Shown here: piece by piece, positions 36,949-45,541 of the stretch | Layout of the letters: each line of letters starts with the position of its first letter | Position numbering within the stretch: position 1 is the first letter of the stretch | Program-made: the position numbers and the translations under genes | The notes under the pieces: model-generated | Told to the model about the DNA's origin: nothing | The model's input: only the letters and a program-made list of their open reading frames with translations | The model's database searches: none | Assembly: GCF_000195595.1 (NCBI RefSeq) | Contig: NZ_GL882516.1 | Location: 1-60,555 of the forward strand | DNA length: 60,555 bases | DNA from: Actinomyces sp. oral taxon 170 str. F0386 | GTDB lineage: Bacteria > Actinomycetota > Actinomycetes > Actinomycetales > Actinomycetaceae | Direction: 5' to 3'

Positions 36949-38559
36949 TCAGGAGGACCATCGGTTCGTCCTGATGCCCCACAGGATGACGGCGGCGCCG
37001 GCGGCGGCCTGGATCCCGAGCACCGTGGTCGTCGGAACCGCGATGGCGCTGGCGACAAGTGCTGTGGCCAGCGCTCCCACGAGCACCGCGTCGGGGCCTT
37101 CTGTGAGCATCTGCACCAGGCCCGGCGGCAACGATCCCACGGGCGAGTTGACGAGCCCGGCGGCGAAGTCGGGCATCCTCCGGTACCCGGAGCGCAGCGC
37201 CGCCCCCGCCCAGGCCCAGCCGCTCAAGAGGGCCAAGGCGGCTACGACGCCGAGCTCCTCCCAAGCCGCCGCGGCACCGAGAACCGCCATGACGGGCGCC
37301 AGACTCAGCAGGGACCACACGCTCATGAGGGCGGCCGGCACGAGCAGGTGCCCCACCCGGACCACCCAGGGCGGCGCAGGCCAGGAAGCGTCAGGACCTT
37401 CGTCGAACCAGGCCTGACGGGCCGGCTCGGCAACGGCCAGGGTCGCGATCCAGCCACCACCGAGGTAGGCGAAGGCGCGCAGAGGGCCGCCTGCAGACGC
37501 GGTCATCAGAGGCATCACGGCGACGGTCAGGCCTGCCCCCAGCTGAAGCAGGCGACGGGGTTGGCGGCGCATCAGGATCCAGTCCGCCTGCGCCACGCAG
37601 ACAATCACCCGCAAGGGACCGGGCAAGGAGGATGCGAATCGGGCCAGCCGGAGTGGGGCGTCGCCTTCGGGCCGAGAAGGCGCTGGGGAGAGCAACCGCC
37701 CCATGGCCCTGGTGTCCAGGGACAGCAGTGAGACGTGGGCACCGAACGATCGAGCGACGACGTCGAGGAGTGCGGCGTCATGCACCTGCCCCAGACAGAG
37801 TCTCGCCTGCCTCCACCGCAGCACGGTGGTGACGACCAGCCCTACGGCCAGTGCGGCTACCACAGCGTTTCCAAGCACTGAGTGTGGGAAGGGGAGGATC
37901 GTGCCTACCGGGCATGCCACGATCCCGGACAGGATCAGCAGGCGACGCAGAGACGCGACGCCGTGGTCATGGACCTGCGCCTTGATGAGCTCGGAGAGCA
38001 CCAGAGACACACCGGCCGCGAGCAGGGCCGGCCATGCGACGGCGGCGACCCAACCGCCTCCGGCCGCCAGCGCCGGGAGCACCCCCAGGACCGCGCCCGC
38101 AGTGGCCGCGATGAGGTACTCGAGTCGTGCCACCGGCACCAGGAGCAAGCTCCGGTCCCCGGGCATCGGCAACCACCAGGCGGCCTCATGGGGGCGCAGG
38201 AAGAGGGGACCGAGGCGACCGAGTGGACCGAGTCCCAGAGCGAGGAGCAGCATCGTCAGAGCCAGCACCAGCCAACCCGGGTCGAGGCTGAAGGTCTCCA
38301 GGCCGGCCGCCGCCCCAGCCCCCTCCGGAGACGAGGGCCGAGCAGTGACCAGCGGGCGCAGGTAGGGGGCCAGGATCGTCCCGATGACGGCGAGCGTCAG
38401 GAGCACGGAATAGATGTCGCCCACGAGCGCCCACATGCCGCGGCGGTGCCTGCGGGTGCGTCTGCTGGTCCATCGCCGCAGCTCGGCTCCGTCGGGGAAG
38501 GTCGCTGCCTCCGCCGGGTTCAGGCCGGCCGACACCCCGGAAGAGCTCGCAAGCCTCAC
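36949..38559 (-). CDS. Polytopic membrane protein, ABC exporter permease of unknown substrate (DUF6297-like)
   Basis: A 536-residue protein. After a basic cytoplasmic lead (RRWTSRRTRRHRRG) come about 12-14 hydrophobic segments, with the phrase FLRPHEAAWWLPMPGDRSLLLVP in the second loop. No catalytic motif is visible. The length, architecture and overlap with an ABC ATPase suggest the membrane half of an exporter; likeness to the actinobacterial DUF6297 group is from memory and tentative. Its start overlaps the ATPase stop by 4 bases. Confidence 0.75.
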   Translation of the reverse strand: MRLASSSGVSAGLNPAEAATFPDGAELRRWTSRRTRRHRRGMWALVGDIYSVLLTLAVIGTILAPYLRPLVTARPSSPEGAGAAAGLETFSLDPGWLVLALTMLLLALGLGPLGRLGPLFLRPHEAAWWLPMPGDRSLLLVPVARLEYLIAATAGAVLGVLPALAAGGGWVAAVAWPALLAAGVSLVLSELIKAQVHDHGVASLRRLLILSGIVACPVGTILPFPHSVLGNAVVAALAVGLVVTTVLRWRQARLCLGQVHDAALLDVVARSFGAHVSLLSLDTRAMGRLLSPAPSRPEGDAPLRLARFASSLPGPLRVIVCVAQADWILMRRQPRRLLQLGAGLTVAVMPLMTASAGGPLRAFAYLGGGWIATLAVAEPARQAWFDEGPDASWPAPPWVVRVGHLLVPAALMSVWSLLSLAPVMAVLGAAAAWEELGVVAALALLSGWAWAGAALRSGYRRMPDFAAGLVNSPVGSLPPGLVQMLTEGPDAVLVGALATALVASAIAVPTTTVLGIQAAAGAAVILWGIRTNRWSS

Positions 38560-39386
38560 CGGAGCCCCTCCTCGATCGCGCGAACTCCGTCGTCCACACT
38601 CAGCATCGTGGTGTCGCGCCCCACGAGGAGGACGTGGGTGGCGGACTCCTCCACGATCTCCGGATCGTGGGAGACCACGAGCACCGCCCCGCCGGTTTCC
38701 CGTTCCTCGACGAGACGGTCGGCGAGAAGCAGCCGGGTGACCCGATCCAGACGCTGCTCGGGCTCATCGAGGACGAGGAGCCTACGGGGACGCGCCAGGA
38801 CCGACGCCAGCGCCAGACGGCGTCGCTGCCCCGAGGACAGCTCTTCTGGCAGGCGCCCCGCCAGCCGGCTGAGCTCCAGGTCCTCCAGCAGGTCGCCGAC
38901 CACCTCATCGACGTCGGCCACCCCGTGGCCGAAGCACACCAGGCGCAGATGCTCGGCGACGGTCAGCGTGGGGAAGAAGGACTCCTGGCCCAGATCGGTG
39001 GCAACAGCGGCGCGCTGGGAGCCCGATCGAGGGTCCGGAACGCGACCGAGCACCCGCACCTCGCCGTCCAGCGGGTGCAGCAGCCCGCAGCAGGTGCGTA
39101 GAATGGTCGACTTCCCCGCTCCATTGACACCGACCAGCGCCAGGACCTGGCCGGCAAGCAGGTCAAAGGTCGCCGGAGCGCAGACCGGCTCATCACTGTA
39201 TCCGACACTAAGATCGCGGGCGCTCACCAGAGGTCCGAGGCGTGCCTCCGGGCGTTCGGGGCCAGTGGTCGGGCCCCTGGCTCCGGAGGTGTCATCCACC
39301 ACGTGATCGGCGGAATCCAGCCGGTTCCCGAGCGTTGGCACCCGGTCAGGCTGATGCGAGGACGCGGCATTCAACATAGTGGTCAT
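38556..39386 (-). CDS. ABC transporter ATP-binding protein
   Basis: A 276-residue ATPase with an unusually long lead of about 55 residues before the nucleotide-binding domain. Walker A is GVNGAGKST, the signature LSSGQRRRLALASVLA, Walker B LLVLDEPEQRLD, where the D-loop is SALD-like but altered to EQRLD. The switch His is in VVSHDPE. The partner is the overlapping membrane protein. The start is uncertain: a GTG at 39392 and ATGs at 39386 and 39377 are all possible and none has a clear ribosome site. Confidence 0.88.
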   Translation of the reverse strand: MTTMLNAASSHQPDRVPTLGNRLDSADHVVDDTSGARGPTTGPERPEARLGPLVSARDLSVGYSDEPVCAPATFDLLAGQVLALVGVNGAGKSTILRTCCGLLHPLDGEVRVLGRVPDPRSGSQRAAVATDLGQESFFPTLTVAEHLRLVCFGHGVADVDEVVGDLLEDLELSRLAGRLPEELSSGQRRRLALASVLARPRRLLVLDEPEQRLDRVTRLLLADRLVEERETGGAVLVVSHDPEIVEESATHVLLVGRDTTMLSVDDGVRAIEEGLR

Positions 39387-39452
39387 CGGCACTATTCCAA
39401 CACACGTTTTTTCGGTGGCCTGGTCAAATCAGATGCCTTACGCTCCGACGTC

Positions 39453-39770
39453 ATGGAATGGAACAGCGTGAGGGCCTCGGATGCGCACGGCGAGTCCGAC
39501 AACGATTCTGCCCCCTCCCGTCAGGCGAGTACTGACTGGAGCACCACGAGGGACCCCGGCCCCGGCCGGGTGATGGTCTCAACGCGGGATCTCGCCCAGG
39601 TCCGCGCAATCGCGGAGGCCTCTGCCCGGATCGCGCAGAACAACGGCCGCGAGCAGGATGCCCAGGCTCTGCACGACGTCGTTGCGCGTTTCGACCAGGT
39701 GGCTGGTCCTATGGAGGACCACTACGGGCAGGTCGAGCAGTGGAGCGCCATGATCCTGGGGCGTTCCTGA
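39453..39770 (+). CDS. Hypothetical small helical protein
   Basis: A 105-residue protein, not recognised. The first 40 residues are polar and likely disordered; the rest (VSTRDLAQVRAIAEASARIAQ and following) predicts amphipathic helices, as in small effector or antigen-like proteins, but no family motif is seen. It is divergent from the ABC ATPase. ATG 39453 lacks a Shine-Dalgarno; TACGCT ending 8 bases upstream could be the -10 of a leaderless message. Confidence 0.5.
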   Translation: MEWNSVRASDAHGESDNDSAPSRQASTDWSTTRDPGPGRVMVSTRDLAQVRAIAEASARIAQNNGREQDAQALHDVVARFDQVAGPMEDHYGQVEQWSAMILGRS

Positions 39771-39811
39771 CGCTGCCGAGCATCAGCGCGGCAGCCGCAA
39801 GGCGACCCGGG

Positions 39812-40690
39812 TCAGGCCGGTAGCGGGCACAGCTCCACGGTGTCGATGAGGTCGCCCCAGGCCGGGTTGACCATGACGTGCTGGCAGCCCTCCAGGCTCC
39901 GGGCCACACCGGTGCGCCCCTCGGAGGAGTCGATGCGGATGAAGACTCGCAGCTCGGCTCCCTCGCCAGGGGCGAAGGCCACACCCGTAACACCGTCGAC
40001 CTCCCGGAGCTGGGCGCGCACCTCGGCCTGAACCGGCTCATTGCGCCACGACGGTACCCATTCCTCTCCCCCGGCCAGAGCCACGACAGCAGGGCGCGGC
40101 AAGCGCAGGTCCCGGCTGCCGGGGTCGAGCACCCACAGCTGGTCGGTGGACAGGCAGGCCACCTGGGCCGCGCGCTCGGGCGAGACCGGCACGGGCCGTA
40201 CATCACTGCGCCATCTGGACATGGCATCGGCGCTGGTGAACACCGGCAGGGCGATGTGCCCGTCGGGCAGGCTCACCGCCAGCGTCGCCGCGTCCTGACA
40301 GGCGTCGGCGGTGTGCACCTCGTGAGCCGGAACCTGCGGTGCGTCGCCACCCAACAGGCTCTGCGACAGGCTCACGGACTGCGGCTCGCTCTTCTCCAAG
40401 TGGCCGGGAAGCGCGTGAGCGGCCACGGGGACGATCAGCCGGCCACCAACGAGGGCCGCCCACAGCCCATCGAGGTACTCGTGACGGGGCAGATCGGTAG
40501 GCTCGAGCGCCGCACCGACCTCCGGGCGGAGGGTTCCGTCGTCGCCGGCGAAGGGAGAGGGCGCGGCGAGAAGACGCTCCAGCTTGGCTCGGGCCGCGAA
40601 GGCCGCCGCCACCTGGACCGCCTCGGGGGCACGACCTCGTACATCCTCGGGCCGGGGGCCCGCCGCCTGGTTGTCCGCAGACCTGCTCAT
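39812..40690 (-). CDS. SseB-family protein
   Basis: A 292-residue cytoplasmic protein. The N-terminal half has the SseB domain pattern (LDGLWAALVGGRLIVPV, then LPDGHIALPVFTSADAMSRW), and the C-terminal half resembles the SseB C-terminal domain (VRAQLREVDGVTGVAFAPGEGAELRVFI). Function is unclear; SseB domains occur in stress and secretion accessory proteins. ATG 40690 has TACGGT ending 7 bases upstream, a leaderless-type start. Confidence 0.82.
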   Translation of the reverse strand: MSRSADNQAAGPRPEDVRGRAPEAVQVAAAFAARAKLERLLAAPSPFAGDDGTLRPEVGAALEPTDLPRHEYLDGLWAALVGGRLIVPVAAHALPGHLEKSEPQSVSLSQSLLGGDAPQVPAHEVHTADACQDAATLAVSLPDGHIALPVFTSADAMSRWRSDVRPVPVSPERAAQVACLSTDQLWVLDPGSRDLRLPRPAVVALAGGEEWVPSWRNEPVQAEVRAQLREVDGVTGVAFAPGEGAELRVFIRIDSSEGRTGVARSLEGCQHVMVNPAWGDLIDTVELCPLPA

Positions 40691-40782
40691 AGCGCTCACC
40701 GTAGCGTGTCCGGGTGTAGGTGTAGGGGTATTACTACCCAGTGCATGCCGGACCAATCACGCTTCCTCGAAGATAGCCTGTA

Positions 40783-41484
40783 ATGGTGTTATCGCTCTAC
40801 TCGTTGAAGTACTGGTACACCCGCCGGTTGGGCTTCATCATCCAGACCTCGGTGTGCCGTGGCGTCTCCCCCGACGTGTGGACTGCCGTCGGCGTCCTGG
40901 CCGCAGCACTGGGGTGCGGCGCACTGGTCATGGGGTGGTGGCCACTGGCATTCATCCTGCTGGCAGCCAGGCTCGGCGGCGCGAACCTGGACGGCGCCGT
41001 AGCTCGAGCGCGCGGCGTGTCTCGGCCCTTCGGCTTCGTCCTCAATGAGATCGGGGACCGGGTCTCCGACTTCCTCATCATGGCCGGCCTGGTGGGGCTC
41101 GCCCTACGCACCGGCTCCTCCCCCACCACGGTCTACCTGACCCTGATGGCCCTGGCAGCGGCGACACTGCCGACCTTCACTTCCCTGGCCGCTGCAGGTG
41201 CGGGCGCCACCAGGCTCAACGGAGGGCCGTTCGGCAAGACCGAGCGGTGCCTGACAGCGGTCGTGGCGTCGGCCCTGCCCCAGTACCTGACGATCGTCGC
41301 CTGGGTCATCATCGTGGGCTCCGTGCTGACGGCCTGCCTTCGGCTGGCGCGCACTGCCGAGGTGCTCGCCGGACGCACAGGTCCGGCCATGGCTGACGTC
41401 ATGGCCCCACCGCCGCCGCTGGACATCACCCGTATCGGCCGCAGTGCTCCTGAGGACGAAGCCGCCCCAGGAGCCCGGCCATGA
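40783..41484 (+). CDS. CDP-alcohol phosphatidyltransferase-like protein (YnbA type)
   Basis: A 233-residue membrane protein of the CDP-alcohol phosphotransferase family. The active-site stretch reads LDGAVARARG, then after 8 residues GFVLNEIGDRVSD. Compared with the consensus D-x2-DG-x2-AR-x8-G-x3-D-x3-D, the first Asp is Ala and the third Asp is Asn. From memory, the E. coli YnbA group carries the same NE-x-GD-x2-SD form, so this is probably a subfamily trait rather than decay. First of three genes with a CdsA-like and an acyltransferase gene; the lipid product is unknown. Confidence 0.85.
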   Translation: MVLSLYSLKYWYTRRLGFIIQTSVCRGVSPDVWTAVGVLAAALGCGALVMGWWPLAFILLAARLGGANLDGAVARARGVSRPFGFVLNEIGDRVSDFLIMAGLVGLALRTGSSPTTVYLTLMALAAATLPTFTSLAAAGAGATRLNGGPFGKTERCLTAVVASALPQYLTIVAWVIIVGSVLTACLRLARTAEVLAGRTGPAMADVMAPPPPLDITRIGRSAPEDEAAPGARP

Positions 41485-42416
41485 GCACCAGGATCAGTGC
41501 CTGGGCAGGTCATGAGGCCGCCGGCGGAGTGATCGACTGGATCGTGGACGGCAACCGCACATGGACCGTGACCGTTCCCGGGGTGGGCTGGGTCTTCACC
41601 GGTCGAGGCGTGTTCCTCGCGGCCACGGCCATAGTGATCCTTCTTCTGGCCGGCATCGGTGTCGCACTGTCCCGTAAGGCGGAGCTGCGCCGCCGCTGGA
41701 CCACCTGGGCCGTCATCATCCCGGCGGTCGGCATCCCGATCTGGATCGGTCGGGGGACGACGGCGCTGCTCGCCGCCGCCCTCGGCCTCCAGGCGGTCCG
41801 CGAGCTCTCGCGGCTCACCCGGCTGCCCAAGGTGGAGACCAGCATGCTGGCAGCACTGGCGGTGGCCTATCCGCTGGCCGCCTGGCTGCGCCCGGGCCTT
41901 ATGGCGCTCGCCCCGCTCATGGTGCTCGTGTGCGCCGTGCCCGCGGTCCTGGCCGGCAACATCGACCATGGCCTGCGGCGGGCGACGGTGGCGGGCTTCT
42001 CCTCAATATGGATCCCCTGGTCCCTGGCGCACCTTGTGGTCCTGTGGCACGACGCCTTTCTCATCGCCTTCGCGGCCGCAGCCGCCGACGTGGCCGCATG
42101 GGCAGGCGGCACCTTCCTCCGCCCGATGACCTGGGCGCGGCGGCCGTTGTCCCCCTTGTCGCCGAATAAGACGCTCGGTGGACTGGTCGGCGCAGTCCTC
42201 GGGGCCGCGCTCATCCTCACCCTGCTGGGCCACATCACTCCCGGTCTGGTGATCGCCGTCGGTCTGGGCGGGGTCCTGGGGGATCTTCTGGAGTCCCTCG
42301 TCAAACGCACCGCCGGGGTCAAGGACGCCGGCGCCTGGCTGCCGGGCTTCGGAGGGCTCCTGGACCGTGTCGACTCCCTCCTCCTGGTTCTGCCGCTGGC
42401 CGCTGTCCTCGGGTGA
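41481..42416 (+). CDS. Phosphatidate cytidylyltransferase-like protein (CdsA/YnbB type)
   Basis: A 311-residue polytopic protein with about eight helices. The CDS signature is present near the C terminus as SLVKRTAGVKDAG...LPGFGGLLDRVDS; the conserved His of the PGHGG element is Phe here. It overlaps the YnbA-like gene by 4 bases. It would make CDP-activated lipid for the neighbouring phosphotransferase; a dedicated rather than housekeeping role is inferred from the clustering. Confidence 0.88.
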   Translation: MSTRISAWAGHEAAGGVIDWIVDGNRTWTVTVPGVGWVFTGRGVFLAATAIVILLLAGIGVALSRKAELRRRWTTWAVIIPAVGIPIWIGRGTTALLAAALGLQAVRELSRLTRLPKVETSMLAALAVAYPLAAWLRPGLMALAPLMVLVCAVPAVLAGNIDHGLRRATVAGFSSIWIPWSLAHLVVLWHDAFLIAFAAAAADVAAWAGGTFLRPMTWARRPLSPLSPNKTLGGLVGAVLGAALILTLLGHITPGLVIAVGLGGVLGDLLESLVKRTAGVKDAGAWLPGFGGLLDRVDSLLLVLPLAAVLG

Positions 42417-42538
42417 CCGCATGACGTCTTCTCCGCTGCTCCCGCTGTACCCACCATCTCCTCCACCCCTACCTCCTGTTCCGACGAACCCGGCTCCTCT
42501 CCTTCCATCATCCGCGCTTCCACAGAAAGACAGCTGAC

Positions 42539-43822
42539 ATGTCACCTCAGATGCCCTCCGTCCCAGCTCCGGCCGATATCGCCTCAGCCGGACGCCGTCT
42601 GCGATCGATCGTACGAACGCCCCAGAAGGTCACCTGGCGCGCGGTGCTGCGCCAACGCTTCTGGTCCACCGTCATCGCCCCGTTCGGGGGCGTTCGGGTC
42701 GAGGGTGAGTTCGAGGCCGACGGCCCCTACGTCGTCGTCGCCAACCACGGCTCGCACGCGGACACGATCGCCATGATGAGTGCCTCCCCCACCCTGATGC
42801 GGGTGGTGACGGTCGCTGCTCAGGACTACTGGTTCACCCGTCGCTCACGTCGCCTCGTGGCCAGGGGCCTGCTGGGCGCCTACCCGGTGCGACGTGACGG
42901 CGAGGGCGCCTACGAGGAGCTGCGGGGAACACTGGCCAACCGGGTTGCGGAGTCCATGAGCATCCTCATCTTCCCTGAAGGCAGCCGTTCCACGGATGGC
43001 GAGATGACTCGTTTTCACTCGGGAGCCGCCCGGCTCGCACGTGACTTCGGCATTCCCGTACTTCCGGTCGCGCTGGTGGGGACCCGCGAGATGATGCCCA
43101 AGAAGGGCGGCCTACCCCACTACTCCCCCGTCGAGGTCCGTGTAGGGGAACCGATCGCCCCCAGCGACGACGTGGAGGGCGTCAGCGAGCAGGCGCGTGC
43201 GCAGATCGTGGAGATGCTCCAGCGTCCCCGCAGACCCGAGCCGGTCTCAGACGTCTTCACCGTACTGCGCACCGGGATGGAAGGTCGCCGAGGAGACGCC
43301 GTCATGTTCGTCTGGGGCATGGCCGAGGCCATCTCCTTCCCGATCATGGCGGAGATGAGCCAGGTGTGGCTGGGACTGCCCCATCCTGAGCGCATGTGGC
43401 GCCGCGCGGCGCTGGTCGTGGCGGGATCGGTCACCGGGGTGGCGATCACCCACCTGCTCACCCGGGCCGGGCACCGCCCGCCCGCACCGTGGACCACACC
43501 GGCGATGAGGACGGCCACCTCCGGCTACCTGAGCCAGGGCCCGTCCGGGTACTGGAAGCAGGCGGTCACCGGGATCCCGGTGAAGCTCTTCGCCGCCGAG
43601 TCCGGACGCCGCGACCTGCCTCTTCCCGCAGTCATCATCCACGCGGCCGGGGAGCGAGCAGCCCGTATGGCTGCCTCCACTGCCATTATCAAGGCGCTGG
43701 GCAAGCCGCTCGGGCCGATCACCCGTCAGCACTACGGCCCCTACCTGGCGGCCAGCGGCGTCGTCTTCACCATCGCGCTGCGTGGCGTCATCAGGCACTG
43801 GCAGCGCCCTGGACGCCGGTAG
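42539..43822 (+). CDS. PlsC-type lysophospholipid acyltransferase with extra C-terminal domain
   Basis: A 427-residue protein. The N-terminal 240 residues form a 1-acyl-glycerol-3-phosphate acyltransferase: NHGSHAD (the HX4D motif), FPEGSRS, and a third block VLPVALVGTREMMPKKG. The last 180 residues (from GDAVMFVWGMAEAISFPIMAE) are a membrane-associated part of unknown function not found in ordinary PlsC. It comes 122 bases after the CdsA-like gene, the third member of the lipid set. Confidence 0.88.
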   Translation: MSPQMPSVPAPADIASAGRRLRSIVRTPQKVTWRAVLRQRFWSTVIAPFGGVRVEGEFEADGPYVVVANHGSHADTIAMMSASPTLMRVVTVAAQDYWFTRRSRRLVARGLLGAYPVRRDGEGAYEELRGTLANRVAESMSILIFPEGSRSTDGEMTRFHSGAARLARDFGIPVLPVALVGTREMMPKKGGLPHYSPVEVRVGEPIAPSDDVEGVSEQARAQIVEMLQRPRRPEPVSDVFTVLRTGMEGRRGDAVMFVWGMAEAISFPIMAEMSQVWLGLPHPERMWRRAALVVAGSVTGVAITHLLTRAGHRPPAPWTTPAMRTATSGYLSQGPSGYWKQAVTGIPVKLFAAESGRRDLPLPAVIIHAAGERAARMAASTAIIKALGKPLGPITRQHYGPYLAASGVVFTIALRGVIRHWQRPGRR

Positions 43823-43859
43823 GACGGCTCCCACGCGGTTGCCACCGTCGGGCGGGCAA

Positions 43860-44612
43860 TCAGGTGCGCACCGGCGACGGCTCGCGCAGTTCCTCGTCAC
43901 CGGCCACGGCGAGTGCCTCCTGGAGAGTGAAGTTGCCGTTGTAGAGAGCCTTGCCGACGATGGCCCCTTCCAGCCCCAGCGGAGCCAGACGTCGCAGAGC
44001 AACCAGGTCATCGAGGTGGGCGATGCCGCCCGAGGCGACCACCGGCGCCGCGGTACGCCGGCAGACGTCGGTGAGCAGCGTGGTGTTAGGGCCGCTCAGG
44101 GTGCCGTCGCGGGTGACGTCGGTGACGACGTAGCGTGCACAGCCGGCGGCGTTGAGTCGCTCGAGTGTCTCCCAGAGGTCACCGCCCTCCTTGGTCCAGC
44201 CGCGAGCAGCCAGAGTGGTCCCACGCACGTCGAGGCCGACGGCGATCCTGTCACCGTGCTCGGCAATGATCCTCTCGGTCCACGCGGGATCCTCCAGCGC
44301 CGCCGTGCCCAGGTTGACTCGGGCGGCGCCAGCGGCCAGGGCCCTAGCCAACGAGGCGTCATCCCGGATGCCTCCGGAGAGCTCCACCTTGATGCCGACC
44401 TCGCCGACGATGCGTGAGAGCAGCTCGTGGTTGGAGCCCCGCCCGAAGGCCGCATCGAGGTCCACCAGGTGGATCCACTCGGCCCCGGCGCGCACCCAGT
44501 CCCGAGCGGCGTCGACGGGGCTGCCGTAGTCCGTCTCCGAACCAACCTCTCCCTGAAGGAGCCGGACGGCCTTGCCATCGGCGACGTCGACAGCGGGAAG
44601 TAGGGTGAGCAT
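43860..44612 (-). CDS. PriA/HisA: phosphoribosyl isomerase
   Basis: A 250-residue (beta-alpha)8 barrel converting ProFAR to PRFAR in histidine synthesis, and in many actinobacteria also PRA to CdRP in tryptophan synthesis (PriA). The N-terminal catalytic Asp is in [14 protein letters not shown], the second in [11 protein letters not shown]. The active-site loop has [10 protein letters not shown], close to the mycobacterial PriA RGRGW loop, which favours dual function. It follows hisH by 49 bases. Whether it keeps TrpF activity cannot be decided here. Confidence 0.92.
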   Translation of the reverse strand: MLTLLPAVDVADGKAVRLLQGEVGSETDYGSPVDAARDWVRAGAEWIHLVDLDAAFGRGSNHELLSRIVGEVGIKVELSGGIRDDASLARALAAGAARVNLGTAALEDPAWTERIIAEHGDRIAVGLDVRGTTLAARGWTKEGGDLWETLERLNAAGCARYVVTDVTRDGTLSGPNTTLLTDVCRRTAAPVVASGGIAHLDDLVALRRLAPLGLEGAIVGKALYNGNFTLQEALAVAGDEELREPSPVRT

Positions 44613-44661
44613 GAGTTTCTCCTGCGTGGTCGTGGGACGGCTCGGACTGGTTCAGAGAGCT

Positions 44662-45300
44662 TCAGAGGGTTGTCATCCAGTTGCGCAGGAGCTGGGCCCC
44701 CGCATCACCGGACTTCTCGGGATGGAACTGCGTGGCGCACAGGGCACCGTTCTCGACGGCGGCGATGAAGTCCTGCCCGTGAGTCGCCCAGGTGGCCTGG
44801 GGTAACCGGGTAGGGCCGGGGCCGAGCAGCTCGGCGGGGTCCTGGGTGGCAGCGTAGGAGTGGACGAAGTAGAAACGCTCGTCGGCGACGCCGTCGAACA
44901 ACACGGAGTCCTGCGGCGGACGGACCTGGCTCCACCCCATGTGGGGGACGACGTCGGCATGCAACCTGGTCACGGCTCCGGGCCACTGGCCCAGGCCCTC
45001 CTCCGCGGTTCCGTGCTCCTCGGAGCGCTCGAACATGACCTGCATGCCCACGCAGATCCCCAGGACCGGGCGCCCGCCGGCCAGGCGCTGCTCAATGAGG
45101 CGAGGAGCATCGACTGCCCGCAGCTGGTCCATCACCGCACCGAAGGCCCCGACACCGGGGACAACCAGTCCGTCGGCCTCAGTGACCTCGTGGGGGTCAC
45201 TGGTCAGAGTCACCTGGGCGCCAACACGCTCCAGAGCGCGTACCGCCGAACGGACATTGCCGGATCCGTAGGACAGGACGGTGACGCGTGACGCTTGCAT
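44662..45300 (-). CDS. hisH: Imidazole glycerol phosphate synthase glutaminase subunit
   Basis: A 212-residue class I glutamine amidotransferase that feeds ammonia to HisF. The nucleophile is in [10 protein letters not shown], and the catalytic His-x-Glu in [14 protein letters not shown] 45300 has no clear ribosome site; TAGGGT ends 7 bases upstream, so a separate leaderless promoter is likely. hisF is not in the window. Confidence 0.95.
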   Translation of the reverse strand: MQASRVTVLSYGSGNVRSAVRALERVGAQVTLTSDPHEVTEADGLVVPGVGAFGAVMDQLRAVDAPRLIEQRLAGGRPVLGICVGMQVMFERSEEHGTAEEGLGQWPGAVTRLHADVVPHMGWSQVRPPQDSVLFDGVADERFYFVHSYAATQDPAELLGPGPTRLPQATWATHGQDFIAAVENGALCATQFHPEKSGDAGAQLLRNWMTTL

Positions 45301-45541
45301 GTGACACACCCTACCCTTCCGGTATATCGTTCTGGGTCGTTCGCCACACCATGAAACAACCACTGACATGCACGGATCCGCCGCTGACAACGTTCGCACG
45401 ACAGTTCCAGCAGCCTGTGAACGCTTCAACCGGTCTTCGACACTCCGATCAGCGGCCCGTTGACGCAAGCATCTGGCGGATGGCCCTGCCCGTACCGCCG
45501 GTATTCTTTCGCAAACCTCCAACATGGGCGAGGATTCACCT

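Noticed and set aside
40783-41484. Pseudogene interpretation of the CDP-alcohol phosphotransferase because two motif Asp residues are changed
   Set aside because: The frame is intact, overlaps the next gene for coupled translation, and the same substitutions are recalled in the YnbA subfamily.
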